DNA of 64,000 nucleotides from NCBI GenBank assembly GCA_022820665.1, contig JAJEFB010000041.1:1-64000 (forward strand). The letters are read 5' to 3'. Below, piece after piece: positions 1 through 10,133 of this stretch (positions are counted from its first letter, which is position 1; each line of letters begins with the position of its first letter). The translations under genes and the position numbers were made by a program. Origin of the DNA: Anaerolineae bacterium. GTDB lineage: Bacteria > Chloroflexota > Anaerolineae > Aggregatilineales > Phototrophicaceae. The notes beneath the pieces are model-generated. The model worked only from the letters and a program-made list of their open reading frames with translations. It made no database searches and was not told where the DNA came from.

Positions 1-216
1 AACTAGATTTTCGGGGGCAGGTGATAGATTTTACGATTATGCGGCCCCGTCTCCTCAACCTGGTCGCCCGCCCGCGGCCGGTGGCATGATATGACGCCCG
101 AAATATACGCTCTGTGCCCTCTGCGCCTCTGTGGTGAATCCCCCCGTATTGATCGTATCCACGCTTTTCACGACGCCTCAACCAGCCTGACCACTGAACA
201 ATTCGCCCCGAACCGA

Positions 217-222
217 TATAAT
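217..222 (+). promoter_or_regulatory. -10 box of the SDR gene
   Basis: A perfect TATAAT lies 38 bases before the ATG at 260. No good -35 box is seen at 17 bases (CTGAAC at 194-199 is weak). An alternative ATG at 221 overlaps this box, so translation most likely begins at 260, which has AAGGA-type ribosome binding sequence just upstream. The first 190 bases hold no gene; bases 111-140 carry the CTCTGTG-type intergenic repeat. Confidence 0.5.
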
Positions 223-259
223 GTCTCATGGAATTTCAAAAGATAAGGACGTGAGACAA

Positions 260-1042
260 ATGGATCTGGGATTAGAAAACAAAGTTGCGCTGGTAGCCGC
301 GTCAAGTAAAGGCTTGGGTTATGGCGTCGCCAAAGCCCTCGCCGCCAACGGCGCAAAAGTATCGCTCTGCAGCCGCACCGAAAGCGATGTCGCGGCCGCC
401 GCGCGGACCCTCGCCGACGACTACGGCGTCGAGACCCTCGCCAGCGCCTGCGACGTGCGTAAAATAGAGGACATCCAAGCCTGGGTGGACAAAACAGTCG
501 CGGCTTGGGGCGCGATCGACTGCCTGCTGGTGAATGCCGGCGGACCACCCGCCAAGACGCTGAAGGAAGTCACTGACGACGACTTTCAAGCGGCTTTCGA
601 GCTGACGCTCCTCAGCAGCTTTCGCATGATCCGCTTGACCATCCCGCACATGACGAATGGCGGATCGATCTTGACCGTCACTTCCGGTTCGGTCCGGGAG
701 CCGATTACGCGCCTGGGCTTGTCCACCATCATGCGCGCCGGCGTGGCCGGCATGATCAAGACCCTGGCGGACGAGTTAGCCCCCGACGGCATTCGCCTTA
801 ACAATCTCGTTCCAGGGCGGATCGATACCGACCGCGTCGCGCAGCTTGACGCCATAACTTCACAGAAGACGGGCATGAACTTGGCGGAGGTCCAGGCGCG
901 AGCCAAAGCGGGAATCCCGCTCGGACGTTACGGCACGATTGACGATTTCGGCGCGGCGGGCGCTTTTCTGCTGTCGCCGGCCGCCAGTTACATCACCGGC
1001 GCCACACTGCGGGTAGACGGCGGCGCTGCCCGCTCCATTTAG
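260..1042 (+). CDS. SDR family oxidoreductase with atypical active site
   Basis: A 260-residue short-chain dehydrogenase/reductase of the FabG-like group, expected to be a cytosolic NAD(P)-dependent oxidoreductase. The N-terminal Rossmann glycine motif reads ASSKGLGYG, the NAG motif is present near residue 92 and the catalytic-serine region (TSGS) near residue 140. The expected YxxxK is replaced by SxxxR (LSTIMR, about residues 155-159), as in a subgroup of SDRs, so catalysis may be altered. The C-terminal PGRIDTDR and DGG signatures are normal. The start at 260 is chosen because the upstream ATG at 221 sits in the -10 box. It stands alone before the carboxypeptidase gene. The substrate cannot be read from the sequence. 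Confidence 0.85.
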   Translation: MDLGLENKVALVAASSKGLGYGVAKALAANGAKVSLCSRTESDVAAAARTLADDYGVETLASACDVRKIEDIQAWVDKTVAAWGAIDCLLVNAGGPPAKTLKEVTDDDFQAAFELTLLSSFRMIRLTIPHMTNGGSILTVTSGSVREPITRLGLSTIMRAGVAGMIKTLADELAPDGIRLNNLVPGRIDTDRVAQLDAITSQKTGMNLAEVQARAKAGIPLGRYGTIDDFGAAGAFLLSPAASYITGATLRVDGGAARSI

Positions 1043-1171
1043 CCAGTCACGGTACTTCGGGCGACTGGCGGCCAGTGTCTACGCGACCTACGCGCCCTGC
1101 GCGCCCCGCACGGTCGCCCGCATTCCAGCCGCGGCGGTTTGCGGCTTGACCTATGAAAACGAGGAGATGCC

Positions 1172-2704
1172 ATGAAGGCTTATAAAGCGCTGGCGGCGCA
1201 TATCGCCGAATACAACGACCTGCTCAACATCCTGAATACGCTCAAATGGGATATGCGCGCCAAGATGCCGGCCGGGGGATCGCGCTCGCGCGGCGCCCAA
1301 TTGGAGACGCTGAGCAAACTCGCCAAAGACATATTCGTGAGCGAAAGGACCGCGCGGCTGCTGGATGCGGCAGAGGACGAAAGCGCAAGGGTTGAACTTG
1401 ATATTTATCAAGCCCGCGCCCTGGAACAGACGCGCCAGTATTACGAGATCCAAAAGCGCATCCCCGCCGAGTTGATCGGGCGCATCGCCGCGCTCAGTCC
1501 CGAATCGGAAACGGTCTGGGCACAAGCCAAAGATCAAAATGAATATGCAGCCTTCAAACCCTACTTGGGGCGTATGCTGGCATTCAATATCGAGTTGGCG
1601 GAGGCCATTGGCTATGACGAGCACCCCTTCGACGCCCTGGTCTTTCAATTCGAACCCGGCATGACAGCCGCAAGTTTGCAGGCGCTCTTCGGCGAACTCA
1701 AAGCCGGCGTCCTGCCACTCCTGGAAAAGATCGTCGCCAGCGATGCGCCCTTGCCGCTGGATCTTTGGGGGCAGGAATACGACATTGACAGTCAAGCGCG
1801 ACTCTGCCGCGAGTTTGCCGCGCTGATTGGCTTCGACTTCGGGCGCGGACGACTCGACATCGCCCCACACCCCTTTGAGGTGTCATTCACCCGGGACGAC
1901 GTGCGCATCACCACCCGTTATGACATCAACTACCTGCCCATGTCGCTTTTCGCCACCCTGCATGAAGCCGGTCACGGTCTCTACGAGCAGAACGTCTCGC
2001 CCAGCTTGACGCGGGGCGCTCTCACCACCGATTTCCTGGGGCAATATGCTGTCGGCGGCGCCAGCTACGGCGCGCACGAATTCTCCTCGCGCCTCTGGGA
2101 AAACCAGATCGGGCGCAGCCGCGCCTTCTGGAACCTGCACTTCGGGCGCTTGCGCGACTGCTTCCCCGAGCAAATGCAATCCGCCGATGCCGAGCTGGTC
2201 TATCGCGCGGTCAATCGCGTCCGTCCCAGTCTCATCCGCGTCGAAGCCGACGAAGTCAGCTACAATTTGCATATCATGCTGCGAACCGAAATCGAGATGG
2301 CGCTGCTCGACGGATCGATCAACGTTGATGAATTGCCCGAAGTCTGGAACGCCAAGATGGAGGAGTTCCTGGGCTTGACCCCGCCCGACGACCGGCGCGG
2401 CGTCTTGCAAGACGTGCATTGGTCGGCCGGTACCTTCGCCAACTTCCCCTGCTACACCATCGGCAATATCATGGCGGCGCAGGTCTTCGAAGCGGCGCGC
2501 GCGCATGTGCCCGATCTCGATCAGAAGCTGGCAATGGGAGACTACGGCAGCCTGCTAGACTGGCTGACCGAGGCGATCTACCAGCATGGCCGCGCTTACA
2601 CGGTGGACGAGCTGCTGCAAAACATCTCAAGTATGGACTTGCAGGTCGCGCCGCTGCTGACTTACCTCGAAAGGAAATATAGCGAGCTTTACGGCTTGAA
2701 TTAG
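1172..2704 (+). CDS. M32 family carboxypeptidase (thermostable carboxypeptidase 1 type)
   Basis: A 510-residue cytosolic metallocarboxypeptidase of family M32, the usual length for the family. The zinc motif HEAGH is at residues 264-268, in the context LHEAGHGLYEQ. Further family blocks are visible: the TTDFLGQYAVGGASYGAHEF stretch just after it, ESSRLWENQ-like sequence, and NLHIMLRTEIE near residue 370. It would release C-terminal amino acids from peptides. GAGGAG-like Shine-Dalgarno sequence precedes the ATG. The GH3 gene begins 19 bases after the stop with its own AAGGAG, so the two are probably cotranscribed, although the functions look unrelated beyond nutrient recycling. Confidence 0.93.
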   Translation: MKAYKALAAHIAEYNDLLNILNTLKWDMRAKMPAGGSRSRGAQLETLSKLAKDIFVSERTARLLDAAEDESARVELDIYQARALEQTRQYYEIQKRIPAELIGRIAALSPESETVWAQAKDQNEYAAFKPYLGRMLAFNIELAEAIGYDEHPFDALVFQFEPGMTAASLQALFGELKAGVLPLLEKIVASDAPLPLDLWGQEYDIDSQARLCREFAALIGFDFGRGRLDIAPHPFEVSFTRDDVRITTRYDINYLPMSLFATLHEAGHGLYEQNVSPSLTRGALTTDFLGQYAVGGASYGAHEFSSRLWENQIGRSRAFWNLHFGRLRDCFPEQMQSADAELVYRAVNRVRPSLIRVEADEVSYNLHIMLRTEIEMALLDGSINVDELPEVWNAKMEEFLGLTPPDDRRGVLQDVHWSAGTFANFPCYTIGNIMAAQVFEAARAHVPDLDQKLAMGDYGSLLDWLTEAIYQHGRAYTVDELLQNISSMDLQVAPLLTYLERKYSELYGLN

Positions 2705-2723
2705 CGGAACAAGGAGAACCCGC

Positions 2724-4475
2724 ATGACATCTCCAGAACCTTATTTGGACCCCAAGCGCTCGATCAACGAGCGCATCGAGGACCTGCTGGGGCGCATGAC
2801 CCTGGCTGAAAAAGCCGGCATGCTCTTCCATACCATGGTCATGATCAGCCCCGATGGCGATTTCAACATGGATCTGGGCGCTTTCGGCGGACCCTCCATC
2901 CGCGAACTGCTAGACAAACACATCACTCATTTTAATCTGGTCGGCTCCGCCAGCGCGGAGAAGATCGCCGCCTGGACCAATCAACTGCAAGAACGCGCGG
3001 CGGCTCGACGGCTGGGTATTCCCATCACCTTTTCCAGCGACCCGCGGCACAGCTTCGCCATGAATCCGGGCGCTCACATGTCGACGCCGGCATTCTCGCA
3101 ATGGCCCGAAGCGCCCGGTCTTGCCGCCATCGGCGACGAAGCCCTGGTCGAGCAATTCGCCGATATCGCGCGTCAAGAATATCTGGCGGTCGGCTTGCGC
3201 GCTGCCCTGCACCCCATGGCTGATCTTGCTACCGAACCGCGCTGGGCGCGGATCAACGGCACTTTTGGCGAAGACAATGAACTGGCGGCGCGGCTGACCG
3301 CGGCTTATATCCGCGGCTTCCAGGGCGCCGAACTGGGCTCGCAGAGCGTCGCTTGCATGACCAAGCACTTCCCCGGCGGCGGACCACAGAAAGACGGCGA
3401 AGATCCCCACTTCGCATACGGTCGCGAACAAGTCTACCCCGGCGACCATTTCGAATATCACTTGCTGCCATTTCAAGCGGCATTTGATGCCGGCACCGCC
3501 ATGATCATGCCTTACTACGGCATGCCCGTCGGCACCGAGCACGAAGCGGTCGGCTTTGCTTTTAACAAGGGCGTCATCACCGGCTTGCTGCGCGAGAAAT
3601 ACGGTTTTGACGGCGTGGTCTGCACCGACTGGGGTCCTTTGACCGACGCTCATGTGGCTGGAACGGTCTTCCCAGCCCGCGCCTGGGGCGTCGAAGACCT
3701 CAGCCTCGCAGAGCGCGCGCTGAAGGCGCTCGAAGCGGGCGTCGATCAATTCGGCGGCGAACATTGTCCGGAGGTGGTCATTGATCTGGTGAAAAGCGGA
3801 GAACTCAGCGAGGCGCGCATCGACGCCAGCGTCCGTCGCCTGCTGCGCGACAAATTCCGCCTCGGCGCCTTCGAACATCGCTTCGTCGACGAAGAGGCCG
3901 CCGCAAACATCGCCGGCAATCGAGCCTTCCGCGCCGCCGGCGAACTGGCGCAGCGCAAGTCCATCGCGCTGCTGAAGAACGACGATATATTGCCGCTGAG
4001 CGGCCGAGCGAAGATCTATATCGAAAATATCGACAAAGCCGTCGCCGCGTCTTATGGCGATGTAGTCGATTCTCCCAATGACGCCGATATCGCCATCCTG
4101 CGCTTGCAAGCGCCCTACCAGCCGCGAAACGACATTTTCTTGGAAGCCTTCTTCCACGCCGGCGATCTCGATTTCAAGCAGCCGGAACTGAGCCGTATCC
4201 TGACAATCGCTCGCTCGTTGCCGACCATCGTCGATATCTACCTCGATCGCCCCGCGGTGATTCCGGAAATCGCGGAGACTTGCGCCGCTTTGCTAGCCAA
4301 TTTTGGCGCCGACGATGCCGCCGTGCTGGATGTCATCTTCGGCCGCTTCAAGCCGACGGCCAAGCTGCCCTTCGAGTTGCCGTCGTCCATGGATGCCGTG
4401 CGCGCGCAAAAGCCGGATGTCCCGCGCGATTCAGAAAATCCGCTCTTTGATCAGGGATTCGGTCTGCGGTATTAG
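2724..4475 (+). CDS. Glycoside hydrolase family 3 protein
   Basis: A 583-residue GH3 enzyme hydrolysing beta-linked sugars from non-reducing ends. The TIM-barrel domain includes the substrate-binding TKHFPGGG block near residue 213 and the nucleophile in VVCTDWG (Asp302), the family's S/T-D-W motif. A C-terminal alpha/beta sandwich covers roughly residues 400-583 (LLKNDDILPL, GRFKPTAKLPFELP). No signal peptide is visible, so it is probably cytosolic and acts on imported oligosaccharides. Specificity (beta-glucosidase, xylosidase or other) is not decidable; the lack of the NagZ KH(F/I)PG-H-D pattern argues against an N-acetylglucosaminidase. AAGGAG lies before the ATG, 19 bases after the carboxypeptidase. 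Confidence 0.9.
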   Translation: MTSPEPYLDPKRSINERIEDLLGRMTLAEKAGMLFHTMVMISPDGDFNMDLGAFGGPSIRELLDKHITHFNLVGSASAEKIAAWTNQLQERAAARRLGIPITFSSDPRHSFAMNPGAHMSTPAFSQWPEAPGLAAIGDEALVEQFADIARQEYLAVGLRAALHPMADLATEPRWARINGTFGEDNELAARLTAAYIRGFQGAELGSQSVACMTKHFPGGGPQKDGEDPHFAYGREQVYPGDHFEYHLLPFQAAFDAGTAMIMPYYGMPVGTEHEAVGFAFNKGVITGLLREKYGFDGVVCTDWGPLTDAHVAGTVFPARAWGVEDLSLAERALKALEAGVDQFGGEHCPEVVIDLVKSGELSEARIDASVRRLLRDKFRLGAFEHRFVDEEAAANIAGNRAFRAAGELAQRKSIALLKNDDILPLSGRAKIYIENIDKAVAASYGDVVDSPNDADIAILRLQAPYQPRNDIFLEAFFHAGDLDFKQPELSRILTIARSLPTIVDIYLDRPAVIPEIAETCAALLANFGADDAAVLDVIFGRFKPTAKLPFELPSSMDAVRAQKPDVPRDSENPLFDQGFGLRY

Positions 4476-4857
4476 GAGGACGACGAGCGACTTGATAAGT
4501 CGCCCCTACATCGCATCGTAACGGCGTGCAAGGCTTGTCCGCTACTGAAAATATTACGCAAAGATAACTATAACAGTACCAAAACAATACAAAAAGGGCA
4601 GCGATCCTTGCTAAAGTCAACAAATTACTACGAAATCCGCCAAGTTTAGCTCCCCTTCCCTGATGCTGCGGGATACTTCCCCTGTGAGGCGGGGGACCGA
4701 GGGGGCGCTGGGCCGGGGGATGGGGTAGAAAAAGCGCGGTTGCATGACCCAGTACTGGACAAGCCTTGCAGGGGCGACCGAGCCGCAGTGTCCGCGCGCC
4801 GCGACGGGTCGCCCGCTCAAGATTGGTCGAAGTAGAAAATAAACAGGGACGCTTCTC
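4476..4857. repeat. Gene-free stretch with dispersed intergenic repeats
   Basis: No convincing gene. At 4487-4503 a perfect hairpin (GCGACTT, 3-base loop, AAGTCGC) is part of the GGGGCGAC family found elsewhere in the window; a second, wider copy has arms at 4772-4779 and 4807-4814. Bases 4526-4545 (AAGGCTTGTCCGCTACT) repeat the start of the element at 23127. Bases 4650-4730 hold a degenerate G/C-run element of the type seen near 17040, 25000, 33690 and 61510. Confidence 0.55.
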
Positions 4858-5991
4858 ATGAAAATAACCGACATCAAGGTCTATCTGGCAAAAGAATGGC
4901 GCAGTTTCTGCTTTGTCCTTATCGAGACCGATGAAGGCATCAGCGGCATCGGCGAATCTGGCATGACTGGGCGCGAACTGGCCGTTCAAGGCGCCATCGA
5001 ACATTTCAAGCCCCTGCTCATTGGGCAAGATCCCTTCCGCACCGAGCACATCTGGCAATTGCTCTTCCGCGGGGGTTTCTTCCCGGCGCAGCGCATTCTG
5101 ACCGCCGCCATCGCCGCCATCGACATCGCCCTCTGGGATATCAAAGGCAAGGCGCTGGGCGTGCCAGTTTACGATTTGCTGGGCGGTCGCGTCCGTGATC
5201 GCGTGCTCACCTACAATCACAACACCGGCGATACCGTCGAGGAACTGGTCGAGCGCTGCCAGCGATCGGTCGCCGATGGCTGGAAAGTGCTGCGCTGGGG
5301 ACTCGCCGAATTGCCGGGCGACATCCTGGAACCGCGACCGGCAGTGCTGCGAACTATTCAAGAATGCGAAGCGATACGCAGGACCGTCGGCGACGAAGTC
5401 GAGATCGCGCTCGACGTGCACACGCGCCTCAATCCCGCCGATGCCATCTGGCTCTGCCAGGAACTCGAACAATACCGCCCCTATTTCGTAGAAGATGCCC
5501 TGCGCGTGGAAAACGCGGGGTCCTACCGCAACCTGCGCGCGCGCAGTACCGTGCCACTGGCCGCGGGCGAGCAGTACAATTCCAAATGGGAATTCCGCCA
5601 GGTCATCGAAGAAGAACTGATCGACTATGCCCGGGTGGACCTTTGCATTTGCGGCGGCTTGACCGAAGCCAAGAAGATCGCCGCCGCCTGCGAAACCCAC
5701 TACATCGACCTGGCTGTGCACAATCCCATCGGATCCGTCGCCACCTCGGCCTTCCTGCATCTATGCCTGTCCGTGCCCAATTTTGCCGTGCAAGAACTGC
5801 CGCGGCGCCCGGGCGAAAGTCTGCCCGATCTGATTGTCAACCAGCCCGAATGGCAGGATGGTTATTTGCTGCCGCCGACCTCACCGGGCTTGGGCATCGA
5901 ATTCAATCGCGAGGCGCTGGGCAAATACCGCTTCGAAATGAGCGAGCTGAAGCACTTGCGACGGGCTGACGGCAGCGTGACGAACTGGTAA
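4858..5991 (+). CDS. Enolase-superfamily dehydratase, D-galactonate dehydratase type
   Basis: A 377-residue mandelate racemase/muconate lactonizing enzyme family protein. The Mg ligands are visible as Asp186 (LDVHTR), Glu212 (FVEDA) and Glu238 (AAGEQ). His188 is the likely general acid and His288 (VHNPIG) the general base. The spacing of these residues closely matches what I recall for E. coli galactonate dehydratase DgoD (183/209/235/185/285). It is predicted to dehydrate an aldonic acid to a 2-keto-3-deoxy sugar acid in the cytosol. The next gene, a lactonase, starts 29 bases after the stop, and a lactonase followed by a dehydratase is the classical non-phosphorylative route. The exact sugar acid is not proven. 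Confidence 0.85.
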   Translation: MKITDIKVYLAKEWRSFCFVLIETDEGISGIGESGMTGRELAVQGAIEHFKPLLIGQDPFRTEHIWQLLFRGGFFPAQRILTAAIAAIDIALWDIKGKALGVPVYDLLGGRVRDRVLTYNHNTGDTVEELVERCQRSVADGWKVLRWGLAELPGDILEPRPAVLRTIQECEAIRRTVGDEVEIALDVHTRLNPADAIWLCQELEQYRPYFVEDALRVENAGSYRNLRARSTVPLAAGEQYNSKWEFRQVIEEELIDYARVDLCICGGLTEAKKIAAACETHYIDLAVHNPIGSVATSAFLHLCLSVPNFAVQELPRRPGESLPDLIVNQPEWQDGYLLPPTSPGLGIEFNREALGKYRFEMSELKHLRRADGSVTNW

Positions 5992-6020
5992 ACTAATACG
6001 GCAAAGTGAAAGGACTTGAC

Positions 6021-6893
6021 ATGTCAATAGTAAAGCTCGCTTGGGAAATCCCGGCGCAATTGGGCGAAGGTCCGGTATGGGTCGAAGCGGAAAACGCGGT
6101 GTATTGGGTCGATATCTTCAGCAACCAGGTGCATCGCTACGCGCTTGCCGATGGCGCGAAAAAGACCTGGACTTTCGACTTCGAGGTGACCAGCCTGAAT
6201 CCGCGGCAAGGCGGCGGTTTTGTTGGTACGGTCAAAGACGGTTTCGTCGCCATCGATTTCGACAACTTGTCCGTCGATCCCATCCAACTGCCCGAAGCGG
6301 ACATGCCAAATAATCGCTTCAACGACGGCAAGGTCGACAACAGCGGGCGCTACTGGGCGGGCACGATGGATATCGATCAAACCGGAGAAACCGGCGCACT
6401 ATACCGCCTTGATCCCGACTTGAGCGTTCGCCAAGTCGATGACGATTATATCATCTGCAATGGGCCGACCTTCAACCTCGACAACACGATCATCTATCAC
6501 ACCGACAGCATCAAACGGATCATCTATGCCATGGATATCGGACCCGGGGGCGATCTGAGCAATAAACGAATCTTCGCGCAATTCACCCGAGACGACGAAG
6601 GCGTCCCCGACGGCATGACGGTGGATAGCGAGGACTGCATCTGGGTGGCGCAGTTTGGCGGCGCGCGCGTCACGCGTTACTCGCCGGCGGGCGAGATCCT
6701 GCGTGTCCTGCCCCTGCCGGCGCTCAATATCACCAGTTGCGCCTTCGCCGGGACCGAACTCGATACACTGTATATCACCTCTGCCAGAACCGCCATGAGC
6801 GAGTCCGACCTGGCGATGTATCCGCTGGCTGGCAGTTTCTTCGCCTTCAAACCGGGTGTCAAAGGCGTCGCGACGCCGCTCTTTGCTGGCTAA
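6021..6893 (+). CDS. SMP-30/gluconolactonase family protein
   Basis: A 290-residue six-bladed beta-propeller lactonase. Signature blocks are LGEGPVW near residue 14 (metal-binding Glu), NRFNDGKVD near residue 96, the GRYWAGTM strand and VPDGMTVDSE near residue 195. These correspond to the Glu/Asn/Asp divalent-metal site of SMP-30 proteins. It should open sugar lactones to aldonic acids in the cytosol, feeding the galactonate-dehydratase-type enzyme just upstream. A GTG at 6006 is possible, but AAAGGA at 6009-6014 places the ATG at 6021 at good spacing. There is no signal peptide. Confidence 0.88.
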   Translation: MSIVKLAWEIPAQLGEGPVWVEAENAVYWVDIFSNQVHRYALADGAKKTWTFDFEVTSLNPRQGGGFVGTVKDGFVAIDFDNLSVDPIQLPEADMPNNRFNDGKVDNSGRYWAGTMDIDQTGETGALYRLDPDLSVRQVDDDYIICNGPTFNLDNTIIYHTDSIKRIIYAMDIGPGGDLSNKRIFAQFTRDDEGVPDGMTVDSEDCIWVAQFGGARVTRYSPAGEILRVLPLPALNITSCAFAGTELDTLYITSARTAMSESDLAMYPLAGSFFAFKPGVKGVATPLFAG

Positions 6894-7057
6894 GGTCCAT
6901 CAGGTTTCACGGCGACGCATATCGCGCGAGGCCGACAAGACATCGCTTTGCGCTCTGCAGCCGGCGCTTAAACATCATGTGCCATACCCGCCAACGCAAG
7001 AGGCTTGACTGATTCGCCATCGTCCCTATTTACCGCTGCCTTGACAAAGATAACGCC

Positions 7058-10000
7058 ATGCTTTCCATGGAAGAGAACGTCCGACCGCCCTTTTCGCCGG
7101 ACGACGCTCGGGACACCCTAAAGGCTCACTACGGGATCAACGTCGCCTCCGTAGAAGAGTTGCCATCGGAGCTTGATCGCAACTTCCGCCTGGTCTCTGA
7201 CCAAGGCGAGCAATATGCGCTCAAGATCGCCCACCCCAGCGTATCGTCCCGGGCGCTCGACTTGCAAAACGCGACTCTTAAACATCTCGCAGGGGCCAAT
7301 CTCTTTCCCGAGATTATCCCCTGCAGCGATGGCAGCGACGTCATCGACGTCCGCGCCTGCGATGGAGGTCTTTATCAGGCGCGACTGCTGAACTACATCG
7401 ACGGAAGGCCGCTCAGCGAATTCCGACCCCATTCCCAGGCGCTCCTAGACGATATCGGCGCCAAGCTCGGCAAATTTTCCGCTGCGATGCAGTCCTTCGA
7501 TCACGACGAACGGCGGGGGAACTATCGCTGGAATATCGGCAATTTGCCACAGGTCGCGCGATACGCACAGGACCTTCCGGGGACCAGAAGAGTCATCCTC
7601 GACGCTTTCCTAAACTTGTACCGGGACGAGGCGATGCCGATACTCCCCGACTTGCGGAGCAGCTTCGTCTATAACGACGCCAACGATACCAACATCTTGG
7701 TCCGCGCCGCGGACTCCTCGGCGCATGTCGCCGGCTTCATAGACCTGGGCGACATGGTTTACAGCCCAACGATAACTGATCTGGCTGTCGCCCTGGCTTA
7801 CATCATGATGCACACGGGGCGTCCTCTGGAAAAAGCCTTGCCCGTCATCGCCGCCTATCATCGCGCCTCCCCGCTTAGCGAAACCGAGATCCGCGTACTC
7901 TTCCCGCTGATCGCCGCTCGCCTCTGCCTCAGCGTCTGTATCTCCTGGCATCAACAAAAGAACGAGCCGGAGAACCGCCACCTGAGCGCCAGCGAAAGCG
8001 GCGCTTGGGACCTGCTGGACAAATTGAGCGGCTTGCATCCACAATACGCTCATTATCTCTTCCGCGACGCCTGCGGTTTTTCCGCTTGTCCCCAGAGCGA
8101 AGGAGTTCAAGGCTGGTTGAGGGAACAGTCATTCGCGCCGATTCTCGGTTTCCCTCTAAACACAGATAATAGCGCGCTACTGGATTTTGGCATGAGCAGC
8201 CGGCTCTTGGCGCGTATTGCGGATCTCGCCGACCCGACCAGCTATGTCGAGCCTCTACGGCGGCGACTCGGCCACAAAATCGGCATCGGGCACTACAACG
8301 AAGCGCGTCCGATTTACCTGGCAGACATGTTCGCCGTCGATCACCATGAACGTCGGGCGATCCACTTGGGCGTCGATCTCTTCGCGCCGGCTGATACGCC
8401 CGTTTTCGCTCCTTTGGCGGGTACAATCTGTAGTCTGCGCGACCATCCAGCGGAGCAAGACTTCGGTCCTGCCTTGATTCTCAAACATCGACCTACAGCC
8501 GAGTTATGCTTTTACACGCTTTATGGTCATCTGTCGCCAGAGGTACTGGATCGATGCGAGCCTGGGCAAAAGGTACAAGCGGGGGAGCTGCTGGCGCATA
8601 TCGGCGACTATCCACGCAACGGCAACTGGATCCCGCATTTGCACTTTCAGATCATCATCGACCTGCTGAATGAAGACAATTTCCCCGGGGTCTGCTCCCC
8701 CAAGCTGCGCGGACTCTATACATCGCTTTCTCCCGATCCCAACTTGATTCTGCAACTGCCGTTTCAAACCTCCGCGCCCGAGAGACCCTCATCCGGCGAT
8801 CTTTTGAAACGCCGCAGCACTTTTCTGAATCCCGCGCTAAGCCTTTCCTACCAAGATCCATTGCGGATTGAACGCGCCTTCATGGGACACCTTTACGATC
8901 ACGAGGGACAGCGTTACCTGGATTGCGTCAACAACGTGCCGCATGTCGGGCATAATCATCGGCGCGTCGTGGCGGCAGCGCAGGATCAGACGGCGATTCT
9001 CAATACCAATACCCGCTATCTGCACGAGACTATCTTGACCTACGCCGAGGCGCTTGCCGCGACCTTGCCCGATCCGCTTTCGGTCTGTTTCTTTGTCAAT
9101 AGCGGCAGCGAAGCGAATGAACTGGCGCTGCGTCTGGCCAGCGCCTATACCGGCGGGAGCGACTTCATCGTCATTGACTACGCCTATCACGGCCATACCA
9201 CAGCGCTGATCGACATCAGTCCCTACAAATTCAATGGACCTGGCGGAAGCGGCAAACCCGATCATGTCGAGGTCGCGACCATGCCCGATGGCTATCGAGG
9301 CGCGGTCCGCGGCTACGATCCCGACGCCGGTGAATTCTATTCCCGCTCCCTGAGCGAAAAAGTCGCGGCGATCCAGGCCCGCGACGGTCAACTGGCCGCG
9401 TTTTTTGCCGAGGGCATCATGGCTTGTGGCGGTCAAATGCCGCTGCCGGCTGACTATCTCAAACGCGCTTATCGCATCGCGCGCGATGCCGGGGGACTTT
9501 GCGTCGCCGACGAGGTGCAAACCGGCTTCGGCCGCGTCGGCAGTCACTTCTGGTCCTTCCAATTGAGCGGCGTCATTCCCGATATCGTCACCATGGGCAA
9601 GCCAATCGCCAATGGATACCCGCTGGGTGCTGTCGTCACCACACCGGCCATCGCCGCCGCCTTCAACAACGGCATGGAATACTTCAACACCTTCGGCGGC
9701 AACCCGGTCGCCTGCGCGGTCGGCTTGGAAGTTCTGAACATCATCGCCGATGAGAACCTGCAGCGCAACGCCCTCAATACCGGCAACTACTGGATGGAAG
9801 GTCTGCATGACCTGCAAAGCGAAAACCCAATTATCGGCCAGGTACGCGGATCCGGGCTTTTCCTCGGCGTCGAGCTCGTTCGTGATAGAAATACGCTGGA
9901 GCCGGCGGATTGGGAAGCGACCTACATCGTCGAGCGCATGAAAGAACGCGGGATCTTGCTCAGCACCGAAGGACCGCGCCACAACGCGCTCAAGCTCAAG

Positions 10001-10090
10001 CCGCCGCTGGTCTTCCGCCGCGAGGATGTGGATCTGTTTGTAGATGTCTTTGAAGACATTCTTCGGGATAGCGTTCTGCAAACCTCGTAA
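7058..10090 (+). CDS. Trifunctional fusion: APH-type kinase, M23 domain, class III aminotransferase
   Basis: A 1010-residue protein with three domains. Residues about 1-330 form an aminoglycoside-phosphotransferase/hydroxylysine-kinase fold: the Brenner-type motif reads NDANDTN (Asp207, Asn212) and the metal-binding Asp is in FIDLGD near residue 228. Residues about 400-560 are an M23 LytM-like domain with His436/Asp440 (HLGVD) and HLH at 527-529, so the zinc ligands look intact. Residues about 590-1010 are a class III PLP aminotransferase fold with Lys848 in [12 protein letters not shown]. The aminotransferase part resembles phospho-lyases for ethanolamine-phosphate or 5-phosphohydroxylysine, so kinase plus lyase could act in sequence on an amino alcohol. 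No signal peptide is visible, which is odd for an M23 domain. Similar fusions are known in other bacteria, to my memory. Confidence 0.87.
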   Translation: MLSMEENVRPPFSPDDARDTLKAHYGINVASVEELPSELDRNFRLVSDQGEQYALKIAHPSVSSRALDLQNATLKHLAGANLFPEIIPCSDGSDVIDVRACDGGLYQARLLNYIDGRPLSEFRPHSQALLDDIGAKLGKFSAAMQSFDHDERRGNYRWNIGNLPQVARYAQDLPGTRRVILDAFLNLYRDEAMPILPDLRSSFVYNDANDTNILVRAADSSAHVAGFIDLGDMVYSPTITDLAVALAYIMMHTGRPLEKALPVIAAYHRASPLSETEIRVLFPLIAARLCLSVCISWHQQKNEPENRHLSASESGAWDLLDKLSGLHPQYAHYLFRDACGFSACPQSEGVQGWLREQSFAPILGFPLNTDNSALLDFGMSSRLLARIADLADPTSYVEPLRRRLGHKIGIGHYNEARPIYLADMFAVDHHERRAIHLGVDLFAPADTPVFAPLAGTICSLRDHPAEQDFGPALILKHRPTAELCFYTLYGHLSPEVLDRCEPGQKVQAGELLAHIGDYPRNGNWIPHLHFQIIIDLLNEDNFPGVCSPKLRGLYTSLSPDPNLILQLPFQTSAPERPSSGDLLKRRSTFLNPALSLSYQDPLRIERAFMGHLYDHEGQRYLDCVNNVPHVGHNHRRVVAAAQDQTAILNTNTRYLHETILTYAEALAATLPDPLSVCFFVNSGSEANELALRLASAYTGGSDFIVIDYAYHGHTTALIDISPYKFNGPGGSGKPDHVEVATMPDGYRGAVRGYDPDAGEFYSRSLSEKVAAIQARDGQLAAFFAEGIMACGGQMPLPADYLKRAYRIARDAGGLCVADEVQTGFGRVGSHFWSFQLSGVIPDIVTMGKPIANGYPLGAVVTTPAIAAAFNNGMEYFNTFGGNPVACAVGLEVLNIIADENLQRNALNTGNYWMEGLHDLQSENPIIGQVRGSGLFLGVELVRDRNTLEPADWEATYIVERMKERGILLSTEGPRHNALKLKPPLVFRREDVDLFVDVFEDILRDSVLQTS

Positions 10091-10133
10091 TCTTCAACAC
10101 ACAAACAACAGAATAAGAGCGCTCCGTTGCATA

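Noticed and set aside
2910-4157. 415-codon open frame on the minus strand
   Set aside because: Lies wholly antisense to the GH3 gene and has no family signature; GC-rich codon structure creates long antisense frames.
4348-5760. 470-codon open frame on the minus strand
   Set aside because: Spans the antisense of the enolase-family gene and an intergenic repeat region; not protein-like.
8837-10081. 414-codon open frame on the minus strand
   Set aside because: Antisense to the aminotransferase part of the fusion protein.
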